The notes beneath the pieces are model-generated. The model did no database searches. It was not told the DNA's origin and was given only the letters and a program-made list of their open reading frames with translations. From Prevotellaceae bacterium (GTDB lineage Bacteria; Bacteroidota; Bacteroidia; Bacteroidales; UBA932): a stretch of 5,988 nucleotides of DNA. The position numbers and the translations under genes were made by a program. The first letter of the stretch is position 1. Every line of letters starts with the position of its first letter. The stretch spans positions 1 to 5,988 of the forward strand of contig JAIRLF010000132.1 in assembly GCA_031259655.1 (NCBI GenBank), in the 5' to 3' direction. This document shows, in pieces, positions 1 through 5,988 of the stretch.

Positions 1-353
1 CCTTTGACGATGTATTCTCTCAACACGCTGCTTGCCCAACGGCGAAACTGAACTCCCCGCAATGATTTCACACGATAACCGACGGAAATGATAACGTCGA
101 GGTTATAGTAGGCTACGAGATAATTTTTGCCGTCTGCGGCAGTTGTTGCAAAATTTGCAACAACTGAATTTTGGTCAAGTTCTCCTTCCTCGAACACATT
201 CCTGATATGTCGCGAAACGGTTGATTTATCGCGTTGAAAGAGCTGCGCCATTTTGTCGAGCGGTAGCCAGACGGTTTCGTTTTCCATGCGGACGTCGATT
301 TTCGTTTGTCCGTCTTCGGTCTGGTAAATGATTATCTCCGATTGATTGTTCAT
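1..353 (-). CDS. RhuM-family protein, N-terminal part (3' end cut by window edge)
   Basis: I translated this from the minus strand. It opens MNNQSEIIIYQTEDGQTK, and 117 full codons fit before the left edge without a stop. Visible blocks are VWLPLDKMAQLFQRDKSTVSRHI (about residues 30-52, quoted here as VWLPLDKMAQLF then QRDKSTVSRHI), a helix-turn-helix-like stretch; then NVFEEGELDQNSVVANFATT, AADGKNYLVAYYNLDVIISV, and GYRVKSLRG followed by RRWASSVLREYIVKG. These match the conserved N-terminal half of the RhuM family (virulence protein RhuM, first named from a Salmonella pathogenicity island). Full members are about 300-350 residues, so roughly two thirds is missing here. The molecular function of the family is not established; members often sit in accessory regions, including near type I restriction genes. 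The ATG at 353 is chosen because the family N-terminus begins there and a promoter lies about 60 nt upstream. It is transcribed away from the polysaccharide operon. The family call is firm; the role is unknown. Confidence 0.88.
   Translation of the reverse strand, partial: MNNQSEIIIYQTEDGQTKIDVRMENETVWLPLDKMAQLFQRDKSTVSRHIRNVFEEGELDQNSVVANFATTAADGKNYLVAYYNLDVIISVGYRVKSLRGVQFRRWASSVLREYIVK
140..166. repeat. Perfect 27-bp palindrome inside the RhuM gene
   Basis: The left arm CAGTTGTTGCAAA (140-152) and right arm TTTGCAACAACTG (154-166) are exact reverse complements around the single base at 153. The palindrome encodes the SVVANFATT part of the RhuM protein, a motif common in the family. It could be an operator, a hairpin in the mRNA, or a by-product of symmetric codon choice over a conserved peptide; the sequence alone does not decide. 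Confidence 0.75.
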
Positions 354-414
354 CGCTTTTTTGCATTTATTGATTACTCGTTTTTATAAACATTTATTGA
401 AATTATTTTCGGCG

Positions 415-442
415 CAAAGATAACACAAATTTCGCATAACAA
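415..442 (-). promoter_or_regulatory. Bacteroidota-type promoter for the RhuM gene
   Basis: On the minus strand the -7 element TATCTTTG (422 down to 415) fits TAnnTTTG exactly. A TTG (442-440) lies 17 nt upstream, within the TTG-N17-23-TAnnTTTG spacing reported for Bacteroidetes and flavobacterial promoters. The predicted transcript start is near 408, leaving a leader of about 55 nt before the ATG at 353. No clear Shine-Dalgarno sequence precedes that ATG. Confidence 0.6.
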
Positions 443-521
443 TATTTTATCGTAACACTTTTCTGTTTTCCACTTCCTGCGGTAATTGTAATTTATTTTT
501 CATCGTCATTTTCAATATAAT

Positions 522-819
522 CTATTCGTTTATTGGCATTAGAAAATAATTTTTAATTTTTTTTCGTTCTATGCGTTCCTTTGCTTCCGAGAGGATTTCT
601 TTGATTTTGCTTTCCAATATTTTTTTAGGTGGCAAGTTTGTCCAATTCGAGTAATTCTATCTGGTTGCGGCTTGCTTCGGTGCAGAGTCTATATCCGTGA
701 AAACCGTAGCAAATCGCTTCATTCTGTATAGATTGGCTTCCACAAAGGCATTGCCGTAATATGGCTGTTAGCCGAAAATGCGGCATTATGTTTTCGTTTT
801 TCAATGATTTGAAATACAC
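522..819 (-). pseudogene. Possible decayed reading frame, unidentified
   Basis: On the minus strand an open frame beginning MYFKSLKNENIMPHF at 819 runs to a stop at 625 and ends IELLELDKLAT. One base earlier, the overlapping frame continues from about 632 as PPKKILESKIKEIL then SEAKERIERKKIKNYF and stops at 522. Joining the two with a single-base shift near 633 gives one frame of about 98 residues whose second half is charged and helix-like, as real proteins often are. I do not recognise the family, and a Cys-rich middle section is atypical. Decay of an accessory gene next to RhuM is possible, but chance open frames in AT-rich DNA are equally plausible. Confidence 0.2.
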
Positions 820-863
820 CCAAAGTCATACACTTTTTGCGATTTCAATTGTTTAATTTTCAC

Positions 864-888
864 TTTGTAAAAAAATCACTTACATTTG
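864..888 (+). promoter_or_regulatory. Bacteroidota-type promoter for the polysaccharide operon
   Basis: TACATTTG at 881-888 is an exact TAnnTTTG -7 element. The only nearby upstream TTTG is at 864-867, just 13 nt away, which is shorter than the usual spacing of about 17-23 nt, so the -33 half is weak or absent. The predicted start is near 894, giving a leader of about 60 nt before the ATG at 957. It is the best promoter candidate upstream of the four-gene operon, and no gap inside the operon is long enough for a separate one. Confidence 0.55.
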
Positions 889-889
889 C

Positions 890-910
890 AAAACGAAACA
901 TGTTTGTTTT
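890..910. repeat. Imperfect inverted repeat at the predicted operon transcript start
   Basis: AAACATGTTT at 896-905 is a perfect 10-bp palindrome. Allowing one bulged base (G895), pairing extends over AAAAC (890-894) and GTTTT (906-910). It lies just after the -7 element at 881-888, where a repressor or an early hairpin could act. The run of seven Ts at 907-913 gives it a loose terminator look, but the stem is AT-rich and weak. Confidence 0.3.
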
Positions 911-943
911 TTTGTAGAACTCATTAAGTATCAAATAATGATT

Positions 944-948
944 AAAGG
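944..948 (+). promoter_or_regulatory. Shine-Dalgarno-like site of the DUF1080 gene
   Basis: AAAGG lies 8 nt before the ATG at 957, supporting that start over the next in-frame ATG at 966. It is the only recognisable Shine-Dalgarno-like site in the operon; the three downstream genes have AT-rich upstream sequence without one. Confidence 0.45.
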
Positions 949-956
949 TTACAGTT

Positions 957-1592
957 ATGAATAAAATGACATTTTTACTGACAATTGCGTCTTTTTTATG
1001 CTTCGCAAACGGTCTGAAAGCTCAAAAAGTTGAGAAATTATTTAACGGGAAAGATTTATCAGGATGGAATTTTGTAGTAGATAAAAGTTCCGAACCGCTT
1101 GATAAAATATTCACTGTGCGTGACAGCGTTATCCACATCAAAGGAACGCTTGGGTATATGTATACCGAGAAAAAACATGGCAACTATGTTTTACATGTCG
1201 AGTGGCGCTGGCCATCCGAAGCAACTAACAGCGGCATCTTTGTGCTCATCGAGGACCCGAAAAACCCGTTCCCGAATGGCATCGAATGTCAATTAAGCGC
1301 AGGCAATGCCGGCGATTTGGTGCTTTTGGGCGGCTCGAATCTCGAAGAATACAAAGCCCCGCCGGAAGGACGTCCCGCTTTTCCTGTTTTGAAAAAAACT
1401 AATCCCTCGAGCGAAAAACCTGTTGGAGAATGGAATCATGCGAACATCTTTGTTCATGATGGTGTGATAAATGTGTTTATCAACGGAGTACATCAAAATA
1501 CCGCTACAAGTAAAGTAAAATCTGGACACATCGGTTTACAGAGCGAAGGCAAAGATATTCAGTTCCGGAATGTAACAATAACAGATTTATAA
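957..1592 (+). CDS. Secreted DUF1080 / 3-keto-disaccharide hydrolase-like protein
   Basis: The 211-residue product starts with a signal peptide (hydrophobic residues 5-18, likely cut after KAQ at 21-23) and lacks a lipobox cysteine, so it is probably periplasmic or secreted. The rest is one DUF1080 domain (PF06439, a concanavalin-like jelly roll now named 3-keto-disaccharide hydrolase). Visible signatures are LFNGKDLSGW (28-37), NSGIFV (91-96), GIECQL (108-113), PVGEWN (155-160), INGV (175-178), GHIGLQSEG (190-198) and IQFRNV (201-206). Characterised relatives cleave glycosides whose sugar was first oxidised at C3 by a Gfo/Idh/MocA-type dehydrogenase; no such partner is in view. The domain covers the whole mature protein, so it looks complete. 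It is first in the operon, 16 nt before the export gene, suggesting work on the exported glycan or its fragments, but that is inference. The fold call is firm; the substrate and even catalytic activity are not. Confidence 0.88.
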   Translation: MNKMTFLLTIASFLCFANGLKAQKVEKLFNGKDLSGWNFVVDKSSEPLDKIFTVRDSVIHIKGTLGYMYTEKKHGNYVLHVEWRWPSEATNSGIFVLIEDPKNPFPNGIECQLSAGNAGDLVLLGGSNLEEYKAPPEGRPAFPVLKKTNPSSEKPVGEWNHANIFVHDGVINVFINGVHQNTATSKVKSGHIGLQSEGKDIQFRNVTITDL

Positions 1593-1608
1593 TTGGCATA
1601 ATAATAGA

Positions 1609-3999
1609 ATGAAGAAATTTTTATTTATACTCTTTTTCTCTTTGACGAGTATTGGCTTGTATTCTCAAAGTATAGGATTTCAGGAAATTAAAGATATAAA
1701 AGTTGATAATCTGACCGATGCTCAAATAAAAAATTTTGTAGATAAAACTACAAAAGATGGATATACTATTGAACAATTAGAAGAACAGGCATTACAGAAC
1801 GACATACCTGCCGAAGAATGGCAAAAATTAAAGGCGCGGATTCAAAAGTTGTCTGTTTCGGAAAAAAGCAAGGAATATGCCACTCATGAATCTGTATCGA
1901 GAGACATTCAACATCAGGAACAGGTATTGTATCGTCATGATACTGATGCCGGAAGAAGAATATACGGTTCTTCGCTGTTCAACGCTGCCAATTTGACGTT
2001 CGAACCGAACCTGAGGCTTCCAACCCCCGAAAATTATGTGCTTGGACCCGACGATGAATTGATAATCAGCATATATGGACTTTCCGAAAACAATTACCGT
2101 CTAACTATTTCGCCCGAAGGAGTTGTATATATATCCGACATTGGGCAAATTCATGTCAGCGGATTGACTGTTGCGCAAGCTAAAAAATTGCTTACAAGCA
2201 AATTAGCCCTGATATACGGCGGTATTAACTACGACAAAACGTTTGTCAGCCTCACACTGGGAAATATTCGCAGCATAAAAGTTATCGTTGTCGGAGAGGC
2301 TTTTCGTCCGGGCACTTACACTCTGCCCTCGGTTGCTTCGGTTTTCAACACTTTGAACGCCTGCGGAGGTCCAAACAGGAACGGTTCGTTTAGAGAAATC
2401 AAGATAATACGAAACAATACAACTATCGCTGTTGTCGATGTTTATGATTTTCTTTTAACCGGAGAACTGAAAAACAATATCCAGCTCCAAGACCAGGATG
2501 TGCTTAAAATCGAACCATATAAGAAAAGAATCGAATTGAAGGGCGAGTTTAAAAACACCGGGTATTTCGAGGCAAAAGAAGGAGAATCGTTTCTGAATAT
2601 GATAACTTATGCCGGAGGATTTACCACTAACGCATACAAAGACAAAATAGTAGTATTTCGGAATACCGAAAAAGAAAGAAAAGTGGATGATGTTGCTTTC
2701 AACGATTTCGGTTCTTTTTTAGTAGAAGACGGTGATGTATTTGAGGTTAATCCTTTGCTCAACCGTTTCGAGAACAGAGTGCAAATCACAGGAGCGGTCT
2801 TTCGTCCCGGCACATATGCCTTGTCTAACGATTTGACGTTACAGCAACTTATCGAAAAAGCGGATGGTCTGAGAGAAGACGCATTCCTCCATCGTGGAAC
2901 TATCATTCGCGAAAAAGACAACAAAGAAACAGAAATGCTCTCGTTCAACGTAGACGATGTGATTTCGGGGAAATCAAATATCCTCCTGAAAAAAGAAGAT
3001 ATAGTATCAATTGCTTCGGTTTTGGAGATGCAGGAAGCGAGAAAAGTTTCCATTCTGGGCGAAGTGAAAACTCCGGGAGAATATAATTATCACGAAAGCA
3101 TGTCGTTACAAGACCTTATTTTCTCTGCCGGAGGTCTCAAAGAAGACGCCGAAGTGAACAACATCGAAATATATAGATTGGAAACAAACCCTGAAATTCT
3201 GAAAACAGGTGAGCAAATAGCTAAACGTCACACATATACCATCAATAAAAATCTCGACGGGTTAGATTTCACCTTAGTCCCTCACGATAACGTTATTATA
3301 AGACCTGTTTCGGGATACACCGAAATCAAAAAGGTTATGGTCGAAGGAGAAGTTTTGTTCCCTGGAAATTACATACTTACTTCGCACAGGGAAAGAATAT
3401 CGGATATAATAAAAAAAGCAGGAGGATTGAACACATTCGCCTATTCCGAAGGAGCATTTATGGTACGGAAATTATCATCCTCTATCGCAAGAGAAAAGAT
3501 TGAACAGGTTGTAAACGAAAGCGTTGCTAAAGGGTTGGTCGATACGATTCATTCGGAAAAAAGCGAAGCTATTGTAGGTATAAATTTGGAAGAAATTCTA
3601 AGATATCCGGGTTCCAAATGGGATTTATATCTCGAAGACGGAGATATCATCAGTATTCCCAAAGAGTTACAGACAGTGCAAGTAACGGGACAAGTTTTGT
3701 TGCCGTCTCTCGTCAGATACGACAAACGCCGTTCTTTCGAATATTACATCGACCATTCGGGTGGTTTTGCGCCAAGCGCTTTAAAACGAAAATCGTACGT
3801 CGTTTATGCAAACGGAGAGACACAGGCTACAAGACGAATATTGTTTTTCAAAAAATATCCGGATATCAAGCCGGGAGCAAAAATTCATGTTCCCGAAAAA
3901 CCGAAAAGAGAAGGCGAACGCATGTCGATAGGGGAGACCGTTGCTCTCACTTCTTCTCTTGTTACTGTAACAGCGTTGATAATAAGTTTATTCAAATAA
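1609..3999 (+). CDS. SLBB-repeat polysaccharide export protein (Wza-like)
   Basis: The 796-residue product should span periplasm and outer membrane and export a capsule or exopolysaccharide. It has a signal peptide (1-20, cut after YSQ) and no lipobox cysteine, unlike E. coli Wza, which is a lipoprotein. Residues about 35-110 are charged and helical. The poly-export (PES) domain follows at about 138-220, with YVLGPDDELIISIYG (143-157) and SPEGVVYISDIGQI (168-181). Six SLBB-type beta-grasp units then start near 224, 308, 391, 480, 576 and 690, each of the form VxxxGxxxxPGxY...GG. The sixth has PS in place of PG. The C-terminus (about 772-795) is a hydrophobic segment ending LIISLFK, matching the outer-membrane helix of Wza. 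At about 800 residues it is twice the length of Wza (about 380), as is usual for Bacteroidota homologues. It lies 16 nt after the DUF1080 gene and 9 nt before the Wzz gene. No Shine-Dalgarno is seen; the ATG gives a proper signal peptide. Confidence 0.93.
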   Translation: MKKFLFILFFSLTSIGLYSQSIGFQEIKDIKVDNLTDAQIKNFVDKTTKDGYTIEQLEEQALQNDIPAEEWQKLKARIQKLSVSEKSKEYATHESVSRDIQHQEQVLYRHDTDAGRRIYGSSLFNAANLTFEPNLRLPTPENYVLGPDDELIISIYGLSENNYRLTISPEGVVYISDIGQIHVSGLTVAQAKKLLTSKLALIYGGINYDKTFVSLTLGNIRSIKVIVVGEAFRPGTYTLPSVASVFNTLNACGGPNRNGSFREIKIIRNNTTIAVVDVYDFLLTGELKNNIQLQDQDVLKIEPYKKRIELKGEFKNTGYFEAKEGESFLNMITYAGGFTTNAYKDKIVVFRNTEKERKVDDVAFNDFGSFLVEDGDVFEVNPLLNRFENRVQITGAVFRPGTYALSNDLTLQQLIEKADGLREDAFLHRGTIIREKDNKETEMLSFNVDDVISGKSNILLKKEDIVSIASVLEMQEARKVSILGEVKTPGEYNYHESMSLQDLIFSAGGLKEDAEVNNIEIYRLETNPEILKTGEQIAKRHTYTINKNLDGLDFTLVPHDNVIIRPVSGYTEIKKVMVEGEVLFPGNYILTSHRERISDIIKKAGGLNTFAYSEGAFMVRKLSSSIAREKIEQVVNESVAKGLVDTIHSEKSEAIVGINLEEILRYPGSKWDLYLEDGDIISIPKELQTVQVTGQVLLPSLVRYDKRRSFEYYIDHSGGFAPSALKRKSYVVYANGETQATRRILFFKKYPDIKPGAKIHVPEKPKREGERMSIGETVALTSSLVTVTALIISLFK

Positions 4000-4008
4000 T
4001 TAGATTTT

Positions 4009-5085
4009 ATGGCGAATAGAGAAAATGAGACACGTCAGATACAAGTTAACGACGATGAGATATCTTTGAAGGATTTGATATTGAAAATAAGGGAGATATG
4101 GCGTTATCTTCTGTCGAAATGGGCGATTATTGTAATTGTCGGAGTGTTAAGCGCTTCGGCAGGACTTTTATATTCATTCTCTAAAACGCCTGAATATAAA
4201 GCGACACTGTCGTTTTCGGTTATCGAAAAAAGTTCGTCGGGAGGAGGTTTGTCCGCTTTGGCAGGGCAATTCGGGTTTAATGTCGGTTCGTCTACCGAAG
4301 GAGTGTTTTCAGGAAATAACATGATTGAACTTTTGCAGTCGCGAAATCTAATTGAACGAACTTTGCTGAGCGAGATAGATGTCGACGGAAAACGCTGTCG
4401 ATTAATTGATTATTACAGAGAATTGAATCCTCCGAAAGAAGAGGACGAACTTAGCGATAAGATTTCTTTTCCTTTGGGTTTGGAAAGAGAGTTTTTCACT
4501 CGTGAGCAAGACAGTTTGCTTTACACTTTAAATAAAGCGATTACGACCGAAAAACTTTCCATCGACAAGCAAAAAAAGGATGTCAACATCATCACTCTCT
4601 CTTTTTTTAATGAGAACGAATTGTTTGCCAAACTATTCACGGAAAAGCTAATCAGCATTGTGAGTGAGTTTTATATACAAACGAAAACAAAAAACATTAA
4701 GGTTAATTTGGACAGGATGGAAATGCGCTCCGATTCCGTTGGGAAAGCGTATGAGCAGGCATTAGTGGCTTTAGCAGAATTTATTGACCGGAATAAAAAT
4801 CTGTCTAAACGGACTGAAACTGTCGAACAGCAAAAAATCCAGACAAGGGTGCAACTTATGGGCACAACTTATGCCGAATTGGTGAAAAATATCGAAATCC
4901 TTAAATTGGACTTGGTGCAGCAAACACCTTTGATACAAATCATTGACACGCCTATCATGCCTTTGGAGATAGTAGGTTTCGGTAAAATTAAAGGAATAAT
5001 ACTTGGCGGGTTTCTTGGCGGGTTCTTGATTGTGGTATGGTTACTTGCCGTGTACTTTTACAAACGAATCATGCAAGAAGGTTAA
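4009..5085 (+). CDS. Wzz/PCP-type chain-length determinant, no kinase domain
   Basis: The 358-residue product is an inner-membrane polysaccharide co-polymerase that would set chain length and meet the export protein in the periplasm. The layout is a short cytoplasmic N-terminus with DEISLKDLILKIREIWRYL (16-34), a first membrane segment (about 38-57), then YKATLSFSVIEK (63-74), typical of the Wzz domain. A Gly/Ser-rich stretch follows at about 75-101. The periplasmic part is largely helical, with a coiled-coil-like zone at about 226-300. The end is the conserved PIMPLEIVGFGKIKG (315-329) running into a second membrane segment (about 329-351) with GGFLGGFL. The protein stops eight residues later (YKRIMQEG), so the Walker A/B tyrosine-kinase domain of Wzc is absent. 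Any kinase would be encoded elsewhere, or regulation differs. It is 9 nt after the export gene and 8 nt before the methyltransferase; the ATG at 4009 gives the expected N-terminus. Confidence 0.92.
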   Translation: MANRENETRQIQVNDDEISLKDLILKIREIWRYLLSKWAIIVIVGVLSASAGLLYSFSKTPEYKATLSFSVIEKSSSGGGLSALAGQFGFNVGSSTEGVFSGNNMIELLQSRNLIERTLLSEIDVDGKRCRLIDYYRELNPPKEEDELSDKISFPLGLEREFFTREQDSLLYTLNKAITTEKLSIDKQKKDVNIITLSFFNENELFAKLFTEKLISIVSEFYIQTKTKNIKVNLDRMEMRSDSVGKAYEQALVALAEFIDRNKNLSKRTETVEQQKIQTRVQLMGTTYAELVKNIEILKLDLVQQTPLIQIIDTPIMPLEIVGFGKIKGIILGGFLGGFLIVVWLLAVYFYKRIMQEG

Positions 5086-5093
5086 AAACTAAG

Positions 5094-5981
5094 ATGAAGA
5101 TGAAATGTCCGGTATGTGGAAAAGCTTTCGAGGAGCCGGCGCTCCACTGCAAAGATTACAGGGTGACGGGCGAAGTGTTTGATATTTACGTATGTCCGGA
5201 CTGTGGGTTCGGCATGACATTTCCGCAACCTTCGCCGGCGGAAATAGGAAAGTATTATCAAACGCCCGATTATGTTTCTCATTCGGAGACTAAACAGGGC
5301 TTTGTCAACAAACTGTATCACCTTGTACGGAAGATAAATACCAAGAGCAAATTGAAATTAATCACACGTTATTCGAAAGCTCCTTATACCAGATTGTTGG
5401 ATGTTGGATGCGGAACAGGATATTTTTTGTCTGTTTGCAAAAAAGATGGATGGCTCATAGAAGGCGTAGAAGTTGACGAAGGAGCGCGTTCTATAGCCGA
5501 AACCCGTCTCGGACAGCCGATATGCTCTTCGATAGACGAAATGATAGCAAGCCGTAAGCAATTTGACGTCATTACGTTGTGGCATGTTTTCGAACATCTT
5601 TACGACATTAACGATTCGTATGAAAAGTTGTTGTCTTTGCTCAACCCGTTGGGTTTGTTGATTTTAGCGCTCCCGAACCCGACCAGTCCCGACGCAGTAT
5701 ATTACAAGGAACATTGGGCAGCATACGATGTTCCACGCCATTTATCGCATTTCTCACCGATGTCGCTCAATCGATTAGCTGATATACATGTCACAGATTT
5801 GAAAAGTATCACAGGAATGAAATTCGACGCTTATTATGTGAGCATAATGAGCGAAGAACTGAAAGGACGAGGAAAAATAAGCGCTCTGTTGCACGGACTT
5901 TGGCGTGGATACCTCTCTAACCGGCGCGCTCGAAAAACAAACGATTATTCAAGTTTGATATACGCCATCTTTCAGAGTTAA
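5094..5981 (+). CDS. Zinc-ribbon class I SAM-dependent methyltransferase
   Basis: The 295-residue product is a cytoplasmic methyltransferase, probably acting on a sugar, sugar nucleotide or lipid-linked glycan of the operon's polymer (inferred from context). The N-terminus has a zinc ribbon, CPVC (5-8) and CPDC (34-37), with H18 and C19 between. The Rossmann core follows: motif I LLDVGCGTGYF (101-111), the acidic motif II residue in EGVEVDE (123-129; E126), FDVITLWHVFEHL (157-169) and LLILALPNP (about 186-194). The HWAAYDVPRHLSHFS stretch is typical of this subgroup (methyltransf_23-like). The C-terminal YSSLIYAIFQS resembles related proteins of Bacteroidota LPS/capsule loci. An in-frame ATG exists at 5037, but using it would overlap the Wzz gene by 49 nt and add 19 residues unlike the family; 5094 lies 8 nt after the Wzz stop and puts the CxxC at the N-terminus. 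ATG at 5100 is an alternative. All SAM-site motifs look intact; the exact substrate is unknown. Confidence 0.9.
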   Translation: MKMKCPVCGKAFEEPALHCKDYRVTGEVFDIYVCPDCGFGMTFPQPSPAEIGKYYQTPDYVSHSETKQGFVNKLYHLVRKINTKSKLKLITRYSKAPYTRLLDVGCGTGYFLSVCKKDGWLIEGVEVDEGARSIAETRLGQPICSSIDEMIASRKQFDVITLWHVFEHLYDINDSYEKLLSLLNPLGLLILALPNPTSPDAVYYKEHWAAYDVPRHLSHFSPMSLNRLADIHVTDLKSITGMKFDAYYVSIMSEELKGRGKISALLHGLWRGYLSNRRARKTNDYSSLIYAIFQS

Positions 5982-5988
5982 GAACTAA

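Larger units (their letters stand above)
354..956. other. Divergent AT-rich intergenic region (603 bp)
   Basis: This gap separates the leftward RhuM gene from the rightward polysaccharide operon. It holds a promoter candidate at each end (415-442 minus, 864-888 plus), an imperfect inverted repeat around 890-910 and a possible decayed reading frame on the minus strand at 522-819. Long A/T runs are present but I found no stable GC-rich hairpin followed by a T-tract, no tRNA and no CRISPR-like repeats. No riboswitch was recognised. Confidence 0.7.

Noticed and set aside
901..915. T-rich run as a rho-independent terminator
   Set aside because: The preceding stem is short, AT-rich and sits at the predicted transcription start rather than after a gene.
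938..964. Eight-codon mini-ORF (MIKGYSYE) overlapping the start of the DUF1080 gene
   Set aside because: An ATG in AT-rich leader DNA with no Shine-Dalgarno sequence; translational coupling is conceivable but nothing supports it.
1293..1529. Minus-strand open frame of 78 codons inside the DUF1080 gene
   Set aside because: It lies wholly inside a well-supported plus-strand gene and has no recognisable motif or promoter.
1609..1668. Lipoprotein signal for the export protein, by analogy with E. coli Wza
   Set aside because: No cysteine occurs in or just after the signal peptide; an ordinary cleavage after YSQ fits better.
2607..3053. Minus-strand open frame of 148 codons inside the export gene
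   Set aside because: It mirrors the SLBB coding sequence, is Ser/Thr-rich low-complexity in translation and has no recognisable domain.
3618..4019. Plus-strand open frame overlapping the 3' end of the export gene
   Set aside because: It is a shifted frame of the SLBB C-terminus, Arg-rich and domain-free, and conflicts with the well-supported frame through 3999.
5037..5093. Upstream extension of the methyltransferase start to 5037
   Set aside because: It would overlap the Wzz membrane-segment coding sequence and add residues not typical of the family; 5094 places the zinc ribbon at the N-terminus.

Overview
The window most likely comes from a member of the Bacteroidota. Both candidate promoters carry the TAnnTTTG -7 element typical of that phylum. 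Start codons inside the operon have little or no Shine-Dalgarno sequence, non-coding DNA is very AT-rich, and all proteins resemble families common in that phylum. The genus cannot be read from the sequence.

Layout. Positions 1-353 (minus strand) hold the N-terminal part of a RhuM-family protein, running off the left edge. Positions 354-956 are a divergent, AT-rich intergenic stretch with a promoter candidate for each side and a weak hint of a decayed reading frame. From 957 to the right edge four genes lie on the plus strand with gaps of only 16, 9 and 8 nt, which looks like one transcription unit: a secreted DUF1080 (3-keto-disaccharide hydrolase-like) protein, a large SLBB-repeat polysaccharide export protein (Wza-like), a Wzz-type chain-length/co-polymerase protein without a kinase domain, and a zinc-ribbon class I SAM methyltransferase. 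Only 7 nt follow the last stop, so the operon may continue outside.

How it works together. The SLBB protein (periplasm/outer membrane) and the Wzz protein (inner membrane) are the standard export pair of a Wzx/Wzy-type capsule or exopolysaccharide system. The methyltransferase probably modifies a sugar or sugar nucleotide for the same polymer. The DUF1080 protein at the head of the operon is the least expected member and may act on the glycan outside the cytoplasm. No flippase, polymerase or glycosyltransferase is in view, so the window is probably the promoter-proximal start of a larger surface-polysaccharide locus, next to an accessory-type RhuM gene.

The most notable items are a perfect 27-bp palindrome inside the RhuM coding sequence and the DUF1080 gene placed first in an export operon. 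I see no convincing new system; most of the window is recognisable polysaccharide-locus content.
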